From Mesostigma viride (Eukaryota; Streptophyta; Mesostigmatophyceae; Mesostigmatales; Mesostigmataceae): 64,000 nt of DNA. The translations under genes and the position numbers were made by a program. The stretch covers positions 6,696,036-6,760,035 of the forward strand of contig RPFO01000165.1 in assembly GCA_009746045.1 (NCBI GenBank), in the 5' to 3' direction. Shown here piece by piece: positions 23,177-31,916 of this stretch; position 1 is the stretch's first letter, and each line of letters starts with the position of its first letter. The notes beneath the pieces were generated by a model. It made no database searches. It was not told the DNA's origin and saw only the letters and a program-made list of their open reading frames with translations.

Positions 23177-23508
23177 GGGTGGAATGCCGCCATATCGAGT
23201 CGAAAATAGCGATATCTGCTGGGCAGGCCGATGTCGACAGCGTTCTAAATCGGGGGCGATAGCTGCAGGAAATTATACCAGCATGTTCGTCATCAACAGA
23301 CGAGTCGAATGCACTAAACCCGACTAAATTTCATGGCCTGAGTCGAAAGTTATGAGCATTCTCGGCAGCCATAGCTCGGCATATTTTCGCGGGCCATAGC
23401 ATGGGAGTATATGATTGCCCACGAAGTTATGTTCTTAATTGATTGGTGAGTTAATTAATCTGGAGTCCAGACTGAATGGACCAGTTACTAGGATACCTTT
23501 GGGGTGAA

Positions 23509-23547
23509 GTACGGCGAACGTACACCATTAATTAATTAATTAATTAT
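23509..23547 (+). repeat. Hairpin plus ATTA-repeat tail (family 3), copy C
   Basis: Identical to 6650-6688. Confidence 0.45.
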
Positions 23548-23549
23548 CA

Positions 23550-24408
23550 ACATCACTCCGTTGGGAGTAGATGTAGCACATAGCCCTGAGAAGGGGCATA
23601 TGGCTTTTAATACATTCTAGGCTACTTCATGCAAGGGTGGGAATGTAAGCTACCCCTGCTCTAGGTGCACCAGGGCACCCGCACCCGCATGGTCGATCAC
23701 GCTATGCCCGGGTAAGGGGGGGAGCATGCCTGTGAGGGGGAAGATCATCATGGCTATACAAAAACTAGAGCGTGGCATCTCAACGTACACCATGCGTCCA
23801 GGCATAGTTGTCTCACTTCGTACACCGCCACTTGGCGGCGTTGTGATGATGTATGCCCCGTGTGTCTGATATTATTAGGCAGCGTAGACTACAGAACGTT
23901 CTTTTGCTGGCAATCTAGCTCGTACTAATCAGGTTGATACAGATGAGGGCCCTGCTGGTTCCTTGCGGACTGGCCAGCCCGGAAGATTAATCTTCTTACA
24001 TGGTCAGGCCCTGCCAGGGTTAGGCGCCGTGGTGGCCAACATCGGACATACCTGGTACGTTGTCTCCATGATACCGCGACATGATTTTAGCTGACATGCA
24101 GAGCAAAGACGCTGTTGGCGTTATCCGCTCAACCCCTCTTACTCATATATGGTCAGATATGCAGGACAAGCAGCATTGGGCGGACATTGTCAATATGACT
24201 ACGACCCCCAACTGGGGGCCTTATAGGAAATATAAAAAGCATGGTAGGCATAGTTTGCGTGCAAGATTAGCTGGAGGCATCACTTGAGGCCCATATTTTA
24301 GACTAGCTGTTGACATACATGTACATAGTGACGTCTTGGGGAGACGTCCACTATATCAGGGTATAGTGCTTTTCAGTGCTCATTATAGTGGGGATTTCAG
24401 TGCTCCTT
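23550..24408. other. No gene recognised, copy of 6690-7550
   Basis: Same content as 6690-7550; no frame of substance. Confidence 0.5.
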
Positions 24409-24410
24409 GG

Positions 24411-24448
24411 TCCCCCAACGGGGACACGAGACTAATTAATTAATTAAT
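24411..24448 (+). repeat. Hairpin plus TAAT-repeat tail (family 2), copy C
   Basis: Identical to 7553-7590. It sits 20 bp before the left direct repeat of the HUH element. Confidence 0.6.
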
Positions 24449-24742
24449 GCTGTTTTCCTCATTTGGTCAATGTTATTCTAAGTCGGGGTAAAATTGGCTC
24501 TTTTTTAGCAAATTTAGCAAATTAGCAAATTAGCGGAAGGCGGGGGCCGAGATTAATTAAGAGGTACCTTGAAATTAAATAAGACGCACACCTCTATCGA
24601 GATATATGTTCGGAGGCGAGTTTCTATTGGCGTTAATTTGTAGTGTCAAGTGTGACGGCATGTACTGAAATCGCGGATACTTTCTAGATCGATTGCGCAT
24701 TCGACGGTTAAAAGGCAGAGCTGCGGTTGAAAGTACTGTACG

Positions 24743-24927
24743 TGGGGGGGACGGTGTTACAACGGGGGGGGGACGCATTTATGGGGGGGGGGACGGTGTT
24801 ACAACGGGGGGGGAACGCACTTATGGGGGGGGGGAACGGTGTTATCGGGGAAATGGACCAAAGAGGTGAGAGGGGAAATGAGTATCAGCGAATCGTCAAT
24901 GGGGGGAACGGTGTTACACCGGGGGGA
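24743..24927 (+). repeat. G-run iteron-like tandem repeat, copy C
   Basis: Four ACGGTGTTA cores and two ACGCAYTTATGG cores are embedded in runs of G, as at 7885-8069, with different G-run lengths. It lies ~360 bp upstream of the ATG at 25285. Confidence 0.6.
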
Positions 24928-25284
24928 GTCGCAGTTGTCAGTTTCAAACCGAATATCTATTGGACCGTAGTTCTAGGAAATTGTAGATGGCGATTAGTTC
25001 GGCACTTCCGGGCGTCAGGCCCAGTAAGGTCCAGGTGGAAGTTTAGACACCTTGCAATCACAGAATAGCAGTTACAGGGATATTATCTAATGGAAATGGC
25101 CGACACGTTGGAAACTGATTGCGGTTACAAACCTTACGTCGTGTGTGATTGGCTGGATACTAACGGGGCACGAAGACCAAAGGCAGAAGGAGCGGCCACG
25201 CGTCACGATTCGTGTGATTGACAGGATACACGCGAATATAGGTGTGTGAACGAAGGGACAAAAAGAAAACGAAAGGCCGACACC

Positions 25285-26055
25285 ATGGCGGCGATGAAAA
25301 ATCTGGTGCAACAAGACCTCTTCAAGGACCTCGTTGGAAAAGTAAACAAGCAGCGAGTCGACTTAACTAACGCCATCAGGGACAAAAAGCTTAATCTGGA
25401 CCGTGCCAACGAAGGAGTACAAGTACAAACAAAGAATGTAAATGCGGCTAAGGCAAGGTATCATGAACTCAAGACAAGGGAGGAAAAGCTCTGCGAGGAG
25501 AAAGTGAAAAAGGCGTACGAGACAACCGTAGAGCCCCAACTCAAGACGCTAGAGCGGCTGAAAGCCGCCTTATGCAAAAAGGAACAACTGTGGGAGGGGG
25601 TGGTCAAACATGCAACAAATGAGGTGCTGTCGACACTTGAGACAATAGGGCCCCTTCTCTCCAACGCAATCAATAAAGGGGCAGCGGTGGATAGCGTGGA
25701 TCTGACGGGGTCCCAGGCGGACGAGGATGAATTATTGAACTCCGTTTTGTCTGCTGCCGGCAAGCTTGCTGGGGGGTCATCTGTAACCCCATCATCATCA
25801 ACACAAACGTCCACAAAACAACATGGCCAAGACCAAAACGCCGGCAAGTCGCCCTGGCCCGGCAAGGGTACTAAACGAACCCTCGATTTTGACGAACGCA
25901 ATGAGGAAACGCCTGCTTTTGAGCCGTCGCCAGATGACGACCCCGTCCATGACGACCACGCCGGCCCAGCACCAGCCAACGACGCCGGACCACCTAGTTC
26001 ATCCCAAAGAACGGGACTCGATGGATCCAGCACATGCGAACCTCCAGATTCTTGA
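25285..26055 (+). CDS. Coiled-coil acidic N-terminal ORF of HUH element, copy C
   Basis: The start is the ATG in CACCATGGC at 25285; the frame is also open from a GTG at 25246. The protein is the same as copy A apart from a few residues. A Lys/Glu/Leu-rich coiled-coil-like N-terminal half is followed by a Ser/Thr/Gln-rich linker and an Asp/Pro-rich C-terminus. Coiled coils would suit oligomerisation of a replication initiator, but this is inference. The stop at 26053-26055 precedes the finger region, which reads in another phase. Confidence 0.55.
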   Translation: MAAMKNLVQQDLFKDLVGKVNKQRVDLTNAIRDKKLNLDRANEGVQVQTKNVNAAKARYHELKTREEKLCEEKVKKAYETTVEPQLKTLERLKAALCKKEQLWEGVVKHATNEVLSTLETIGPLLSNAINKGAAVDSVDLTGSQADEDELLNSVLSAAGKLAGGSSVTPSSSTQTSTKQHGQDQNAGKSPWPGKGTKRTLDFDERNEETPAFEPSPDDDPVHDDHAGPAPANDAGPPSSSQRTGLDGSSTCEPPDS

Positions 26056-26438
26056 GGACGACGTTGTGCCTGAGTTAAACTGTGAAACAAGGCACCGGCG
26101 GCGCGGGCGGCATGCTATTTTAGACGATGCCTCCGAGGATGACGATGAAAACAATATCGAAAGGAAGACGAACCAGAAGCAGAGCAAGAAGCGGATGAAG
26201 AAGTGGCAGAAGAGGAGGAAGGGGATGAGGTTGACGAAGAGGATCCCCCTCCACGTTGGGCAAAAAGATGTAAATTCATAGATGATGAAGCTGGTGTTTC
26301 CGGTGATGACGAGGACAGCGATGGCGAAGGGGCCATTAAAAATCAGAATTTCATGTGCAACTGTTGCGAGCCGCCTTTCGTAGCCAGGAGCCAAGCTGGT
26401 CTCACCCGTCACGTAACATGCAAGATAAAGCGTGGACG
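25823..26438 (+). pseudogene. Acidic region and C2HC finger exon, frameshifted, copy C
   Basis: Relative to copy A there is a 2-nt gain near 26158 (ATCGAAAGG against ATCAAGG). It diverts the acidic run into a Lys-rich frame ending at 26281. The finger with CNCC and RHVTC remains readable in the frame 26203-26438, up to the donor site. So this copy is broken in the acidic part, or the difference is a sequence error. The intron donor GTAAGC follows directly. Confidence 0.5.
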
Positions 26439-26604
26439 GTAAGCCGCTAATCCTTTCTAGGGTTTTTTTTTCCAACTTGTCTTCTTGCCAAACTTGTCCA
26501 CGTGAGTTTTTCTTTGAAAATTAATTATGTCTTTAAACCAATCTTGACCACGATCCTTGCAAAAAATCTGCATTTTTTTTTTTCATGTACCCTTCTCATC
26601 ACAG
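26439..26604 (+). other. Spliceosomal intron (166 nt), copy C
   Basis: GTAAGC donor, T-rich tract and CATCACAG acceptor as in copy A, two nucleotides shorter through homopolymer differences. Confidence 0.65.
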
Positions 26605-27756
26605 CCAAGCGAGACAGCAACTACAAGAGCGTGAGGCTACGCAACGGATGAGCAAGTCAACGTCGAAAAACAGCACCAAGATCAAGCACACGAAACTGAC
26701 GATTACATCCCATTACGTCAACCCAAGCGCGCACGTGGGCCTACGGCGCTAAAAAATATGACACTCCACATCTCCATTTCAGGGGGGGCTCGCGATCTCG
26801 ACGATGATGAGCTTGGCAAGATAGAGGCCTTCCACCTAGCCAATGGCGGCAAAGGCATGTCAATTGTGGAGGAAGGAATTCTCGAAATGCACAAGCACGT
26901 GCACATGCTCATTGACGTTGAGGTTACATCGGCCCATGCTGTGAAACTCAAGCTCAAGAAAGAACTTGGGTGGGGTGAACCAATAGATGAAAAGGGAAAA
27001 CATGACAAAACCAAGCCGAGCCTTGTGGCACGCCAAGTGAAGTCCAGCCACAAATTGAATTATTCAGGGATGATAGGCTATTTGCTTAAATCGGAAGAGC
27101 AGGAGGGGTTTCAGATTTTGTATTGCCATGGCATTGATGAGGATGAGAAAGAAGAGGGGCGTATAGAATATTTATTACACGGGTCCCCCACTCTCAAGGG
27201 ACGGTGCTCCTTAACCGCCTACAACTTACTTGAGCGTGCGGCGGTATACTGGTTTAAGCACCACAATAGTATCAGCTTGCGTCCAAACTTGATTAAAACC
27301 CTCGCCCACATGTTCAAGACAGGGCGATATTCGCTAGATGCTAGATTTCTTGCAGGTAGGGGCCTTGATTACCCACGTGTACAAGCAGCATTCGAGATCA
27401 TGGTTGAACCTAGGCTTGGTGAACATTCTTTGTCTGCTATAGCACGCGGCCTTGAAAGAGCCCTGTTTAATCCGCGTGAGCGGTACTTTGAAACAGATGA
27501 TGTAGATGCTGTGTTTCCAGATGCACGCGCGGCTCAACGCCAAGAACGCGCTGCACGCACAACTGAGGAGCCACCGGCCTCTGGGTATTTTGACATAGAT
27601 GCCATCATCGAAGAGGTGCGTAAGCCCCTTCGTGATGATGATGAATTGACAGATGAGCAACTCCTTGACAAAGTCCTGCGTGACGAACGGAATAAGGATG
27701 CCCCAGATATGTTGTTGTCATCGGACTCCGACTCTGACATAGCATTTTATGAGTGA
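26605..27756 (+). CDS. HUH endonuclease (Rep-like) protein
   Basis: The HUH frame is open to 27756 with an ATG at 26758 (332 codons). Family role: HUH proteins nick one DNA strand at an origin, stay bound through a Tyr and drive rolling-circle replication or transposition. Seen counting from that Met: MTLHISISGG (residues 1-10) as a candidate first strand, EMHKHVHMLID (43-53) holding the H-x-H pair at 47/49, and NYSGMIGYLLK (101-111) with Tyr108-x-x-Lys111 as the nucleophile motif. The C-terminal ~220 residues are rich in Arg/Glu and end in an acidic Ser/Asp tail. No Walker box or helicase is present. In copy A the exon start (9747) is in frame with the finger exon; here one T is missing near 26637, so the N-terminal link is broken. 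Confidence 0.7.
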
Positions 27757-28012
27757 ATTTGCTTCATATGGTATATATGTTTTCCATAATTAAATTGCAC
27801 TATGTGGCTTTCTTGTCATTTGTGTTATTTTGTTAATTTTAGTAATTTTGTTAATTTTGATAATTTGTAAACTGGGGACAACCTAGTCAGTAAAAAATGT
27901 TATTCTAAGTTCATTATTCTTGACGGATAATATACATGGCCCACTATGGGAACGACGTCTTCAGAACTCCCCAATCTCCGCGTGTAAGGATCGGGATTAC
28001 CACGAGACTTAC
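27757..28012. other. AT-rich 3' flank of HUH element
   Basis: This holds repeated TAATTTTGTTAATTTTG units near 27830-27870, the right direct repeat (27896-27910) and ~100 bp of unassigned sequence. No frame of substance. Confidence 0.5.
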
Positions 28013-28043
28013 GGGGACACGAGACTAATTAATTTATTAATTA
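28013..28043 (+). repeat. Partial hairpin-tail element (family 2)
   Basis: GGGGACACGAGACTAATTAA matches the end at 24411-24448, but the left stem arm is absent. The tail is an interrupted TAAT run. Its presence on both sides of the HUH element may be chance or a target preference. Confidence 0.4.
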
Positions 28044-28140
28044 AGGATCGGGATCAGTGCAACCGCACAAGTGTGCACAACTGAGCAGCTGCTGTCGATC
28101 AGGCCCCACGCAGTTTTGATGTGCAACAAAGCTTCGCACA

Positions 28141-28280
28141 ACATGGCGCAAAATGGCGCAACATGGCGCAACATGGCACAACATGGCGCAACATGGCGCA
28201 ACATGGCGCAACATGGCGCAGCATGGCACAACATGGCGCAGCATGGCACAACATGGCGCAGCATGGCACAACATGGCGCA
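28141..28280 (+). repeat. Decamer tandem array, 14 units
   Basis: Exactly fourteen 10-bp units of the form ACATGGCGCA follow one another. Variants are AAATGGCGCA, ACATGGCACA and GCATGGCACA. The last six units alternate GCATGGCACA with ACATGGCGCA, a 20-bp higher-order unit. All six frames are open, so the frames across it are not evidence of coding. Confidence 0.9.
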
Positions 28281-28594
28281 TCGTCGCGCGATTTGTCCAT
28301 GACGAGAAATGTATGAATCTTCCTCCATGTGCGCTGCTAGGCACTGGCCAGTTGTCAGCAGCTGTCTTGACTCTTCAAGTCGTGAAAATACTGAAAACAA
28401 CGATACCAGGGGCCAGGTGCAGCCAGGTATATACAATTATGCGCAAGTGCTCCAGCGCACCGTAGTCATACATAATAAGCCCCTGTTGCAAGGGGCACAA
28501 AAAGAATCCAGCGGACAGCTGCTTTAATTACTTTCATTGATTGCAAGAGGACATGCATGGCTTCGAGCATATACTCGGCACTTCCGATCCACTT

Positions 28595-29191
28595 TCAAGG
28601 AAGCAGACAGCGCTGCACTACGACCGCAGGCATGTCCTCCTCGGAGCATGAGCCGGTAGTAGAGGAGTGGCTGGACGCGTCACTTTCGCTGGCGGAAAAC
28701 GTCGCCGTCGTAAGCAGTTCGCCAAGGTTCGGAGTTACATAGCCAACCAGTAGAGGCGCCCGTCTGCACATCCACTTGCCGTTTAGTTGCTTGTAGAGAT
28801 GCTTTTTGGCTGATTTTGGAAGCTTGTTTGCAGGCAATAATGCGCCGCACGTGTTACATTTCAGCGAGGGCACCCCCTTGTCGAGGCTTAAATCATCGAC
28901 AACCTCCACGATGTCGAAATTCGGCCACCACGACGAAGCTGCTTTGCTCCCTTTCTGCGCTTGCAATGCTTCCATGCTGATATGGGCATATTCGCTGGAC
29001 GTTATGCTTGTCGTCGGTGATTCTACTGGTGATGAACAGTACACAGGCGACACGGGGTAAATTTTGTAGCTCTTTCTAATAATCTTGAGTGTTCTCAAGG
29101 TTCTAACCAGTTCAGCCACGGCCTCCGGTGTTAGTTTCTCTGGATAAGTTATGCCGCACGTCGCCTGGTCAATCGCAGCAAGCATGGTCAT
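28595..29191 (-). CDS. Hypothetical protein with CxxC motif
   Basis: A 198-codon minus-strand frame starts at an ATG at 29191. The N-terminal ~45 residues look helical with ITYPEKLTPEAVAELVRTLR. A Ser/Thr/Pro linker follows, then SSWWPNFDIVEVVDDLSLDK. After that come CNTCG, a Lys/His-rich stretch (SAKKHLYKQL) and a further Cys (KWMC), which could form a zinc site. The end is Ser-rich and acidic. I do not recognise the family. The CxxC...H...C layout recalls zinc-finger N-termini of transposase genes, but no transposase follows. It may be one exon of a larger gene. Confidence 0.4.
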   Translation of the reverse strand: MTMLAAIDQATCGITYPEKLTPEAVAELVRTLRTLKIIRKSYKIYPVSPVYCSSPVESPTTSITSSEYAHISMEALQAQKGSKAASSWWPNFDIVEVVDDLSLDKGVPSLKCNTCGALLPANKLPKSAKKHLYKQLNGKWMCRRAPLLVGYVTPNLGELLTTATFSASESDASSHSSTTGSCSEEDMPAVVVQRCLLP

Positions 29192-29598
29192 GTTCCGTGT
29201 TTAGTTGACCGTCGAAATTCCTGGCACGCGGATTGTAAATTCAATGCCACGTAAAATCTTTGGAAACTGTCGACTTTTCTTGGAGCCTGGAGGCAGCTAG
29301 GCTGGGTAGTGTAATGGAAAAGACTGTCTCATGTGGTGGTGGTCATAAGACTCTATCTTCCTCGTGCATTTCCACAAATTGATTCGGTTCCCGTCCGGCG
29401 AAAGATTTCCGGAAAGCGACCAAGAGGCAGCGACTCCAGAACCTCAGCGTGGCGAGATCACGTGGGCAGCAGAGATCTGGGAACGGCCTAGCGAGATTTG
29501 GAAACAGCGGGCTATTGTAATTTGTGGCCTTTTAAAACCTTTGTTATTAACCCTGGAGTTTCTGTAATGTTTACGTTCAGCCCTTGGCCACTACAACA

Positions 29599-29653
29599 TA
29601 GATTCTCTGCTGCTCAAGTGCGGCGTGGGACACAACAACAACAACAACAACAA
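29599..29653 (+). repeat. Retroposon 3' end with long AAC tail
   Basis: TTCTCTGCTGCTCAAGTGCG and following bases, then about eight AAC units. It is the same end as at 3929 and 20787, with a longer tail and two substitutions. The CCTTGGCCACT before it resembles the CCTCGGCCACT upstream of 3929, so homology extends at least ~40 bp further 5'. Confidence 0.5.
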
Positions 29654-30097
29654 GCAACATGCAGCTTTATCTTTACTGTCAGTCAGTCAGCCAGTCGTTG
29701 TATCTGACATCAGTAAAGAGAGTGACTTCAGTAACGATTGACTGAAGTCGTTACTTTACTGTAGTCCATTCTTGTCAGTCAGGTGGATCCCCACACCGGT
29801 CACAGCCCGACAGGCGACAGAGATATCATATCCGCCGAAGGTCGGCTATGTCATCCACTTAAGTATGGCTTGCGACCAATTCAGACCACAAGACGTTTTT
29901 TTTTTGAGACTATATCTATCGGACTATCATTCATTGGTTTTGGACTGCGTTATCACGAAGGCCTGAAAGTTGTACTACGGTTTTAGAGAATAACTTGCCC
30001 CGCTGGCAGAATGATGACCCCGCAGCCACATGGACCAGATCTGTAACTGATTACAGATTCCTTGCTGGAAAAGTGGAAATTGTAACGAGCACACACG

Positions 30098-30994
30098 TTG
30101 ATAACAGAAGTTCACGACGACCAGGCATCCACACCGACATCCAATCCCTACTACAGTAAACAGCTGTCACCAATATTTTACGAAGCTACTCCGGAGAGAA
30201 CCGCACCCTCAAGCACCCCAAGCCATCCACCAAGTACTTCAGGCGATCCCACGGCGCCTCACCACCACGCAGCAACAAGAAATAGATCAGACACCCACAC
30301 AAGCGAGACACAGGCTGCTATGCTCAAAATCAAACTCGGGAGTGCACCCGGCGTGGATGGCATCCCTGTAGAATTTGGAGGAAGTTTTGGCCCGACCTCT
30401 CTGCCGGCTTTTACAAATGCGTCCTCGAAATATGGCGCACCGGTATCGTCCCTGGCAAATGGGCAGAAACTGCACTAATCCTCATATTTAAAAAGGGGGC
30501 TACAACTCAATGGCAAAACTACCGGCCCATACGACTACTCACGGTTGCGTACAAAATCATCAGTAAAATACTACAACTACGCATTTACACAGTACTCGAC
30601 GACCTAATCGGTCCGGAACAAGTCGGCTTCCGCGCTAACCTACACATAAACGATAGCATTACCATGCTTATGGACATTGTGGAAAAAGCGTGGCGCCACA
30701 ACATACTCGGAATAATTCTATTTTGGGATTTCAAAAAAGCTTTTGACCGCATGTGTTGGGATTACCTCGAGAAGACATTGCGTGGTTTCGGATTTGGCGG
30801 CACCTTCACGCATGTCACCATCGGTATGATTAAATTGCTCTCATGGACCCTACTCCTAAACGGGCACTTCTCACGCATAGGCACTAGCTCTAGGTCACTC
30901 CCACAAGGAGACTGCATGTCACCGCTCCTCTTTCTTCTTGCGCATGCCGGGCTGTTCTTTCTGCACGCTCGCGACAACAGGATCAGGGGCTTCC
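30098..30994 (+). pseudogene. LINE reverse transcriptase, 5' part (split by Gypsy element)
   Basis: Reading through at least one frame change, this is a LINE RT fingers/palm region. SAPGVDGIPVEF is followed in another frame by the conserved IFKKGATTQWQNYRPIRLLT, then GFRANLHINDSI and FWDFKKAFDRM, the motif A Asp. LPQGDCMSPLLF is the conserved Gln-Gly motif before the active site. The frame is cut at 30994 by the Gypsy LTR and resumes at 40419. No endonuclease precedes it, so the LINE is 5'-truncated near 30000. It differs in sequence from the other LINEs in this window. Confidence 0.75.
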
Positions 30995-31697
30995 TGTAAC
31001 AACCAAATGTTACATCCAAAGTTTTCCTACTGTTGAATCTTATTATGAGTTCTTTAGGACAATTATTTGAGAAGTTAGGAGGGTTCGACGTCTGATAGAT
31101 ATTGGGCCTGCTGAGATCTGTCGAATCTATTGTTCTACCCTCATTGGTCGTGGCCTGATCCACGTAGGGTACTTTGCATGGTGTTGTTTAGTCAGTCATA
31201 GATTCTCTGCAGTACCGTTGTACCTGGTGGATTTGGTTCCAGGTCATTGAGATTTCGTATGTGCTGGCTTTGTGTTGTGTGGAGGATTCGGAGGCTAAGA
31301 TCTTATCTTGAGTGATCCTCACTTTTGATTGGTCCTTCCGGGTTAGGGTTAGATGGATGCTGCGTGCACGATGACTTTTATCCTGTTTGGGGCGGCCGTG
31401 CATGTGTGCGTACGTGAGAGCTAAAGCTATGGTGTAATTCAAGGGTTTCCTTGTTTCATCAATCAAACAACCCTTGCCAAAAGTCAACTATAACTTCAAC
31501 AGATAGTCGACTTGGATATAACTTGTCTGTTGTGTCTAACAAGGGTGGGGACTCATTCCCTTAACTGTTGAAGATCCATCTTCATTGCTTCTCTGGACGT
31601 GAAGTTATCTGTCGCGACTCCAACCCAGGTATAAAGATCTTTTCACGCTAATGTTGATACTGAGGCTGTTGCAAACACAACATTTTTAGTCGTTACA
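30995..31697 (+). repeat. Gypsy 5' LTR (703 bp)
   Basis: TG...CA ends with a 6-bp terminal inverted repeat TGTAAC/GTTACA. It ends at 31697, directly before the primer-binding site. It differs from the 3' LTR near 31080, 31350, 31400 and 31485 (single substitutions). Confidence 0.9.
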
Positions 31698-31698
31698 T

Positions 31699-31710
31699 TG
31701 GTATCGGAGG
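31699..31710 (+). promoter_or_regulatory. Gypsy primer-binding site
   Basis: TGGTATCGGAGG lies one base after the 5' LTR. It matches the start of the common initiator-Met tRNA primer site TGGTATCAGAGC at 10 of 12 positions. Confidence 0.7.
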
Positions 31711-31916
31711 TTTCTACCTAGGTGTTGGTTGTCTTGACAGTATTAGTTCACGATTAACAATGGAATTCTTGCCAGACCCAGAGAGGGTACGTTATGCTGT
31801 GTATTCGGACAGTTTTTAAGAGTGTGACTCATCCTTATGTGACAGTCTTGCTCTGAGAACTGCCTTGAGCCCATAAGTCTCTAACGTTCCCCAGTCCGGC
31901 ATGCGCGACCCATGGA

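Larger units (their letters stand above)
16859..26801. repeat. Copy C of the segment at 1-9944
   Basis: Base 16859 aligns with base 1 and the offset stays at 16858-16859 across the whole segment, with only scattered substitutions and a few homopolymer length differences. Homology ends at 26801, where copy A switches to copy B. This is either a ~16.9-kb tandem duplication or two haplotypes joined head to tail. Confidence 0.85.
24469..27910 (+). mobile_element. HUH-endonuclease (Replitron-like) element, most complete copy
   Basis: The 15-bp direct repeat AATGTTATTCTAAGT occurs at 24469-24483 and 27896-27910 and brackets the whole coding unit (3.4 kb). Inside, in order: G-run iteron-like repeats, coiled-coil ORF, acidic and finger exon, intron, HUH exon, and a ~140-bp AT-rich 3' end. 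There is no helicase, RT or DDE transposase. Helitrons carry a two-tyrosine Rep plus helicase and are larger. A helicase-free single-tyrosine HUH protein fits Replitrons, a eukaryotic group described from green algae. The termini are inferred from the repeat only. Confidence 0.6.

Noticed and set aside
24469-27910. Helitron
   Set aside because: No helicase domain and a single Tyr motif; size and content fit a helicase-free HUH element better.
28141-28280. Possible CRISPR-like array
   Set aside because: A plain decamer tandem repeat with no spacers, in eukaryotic DNA.
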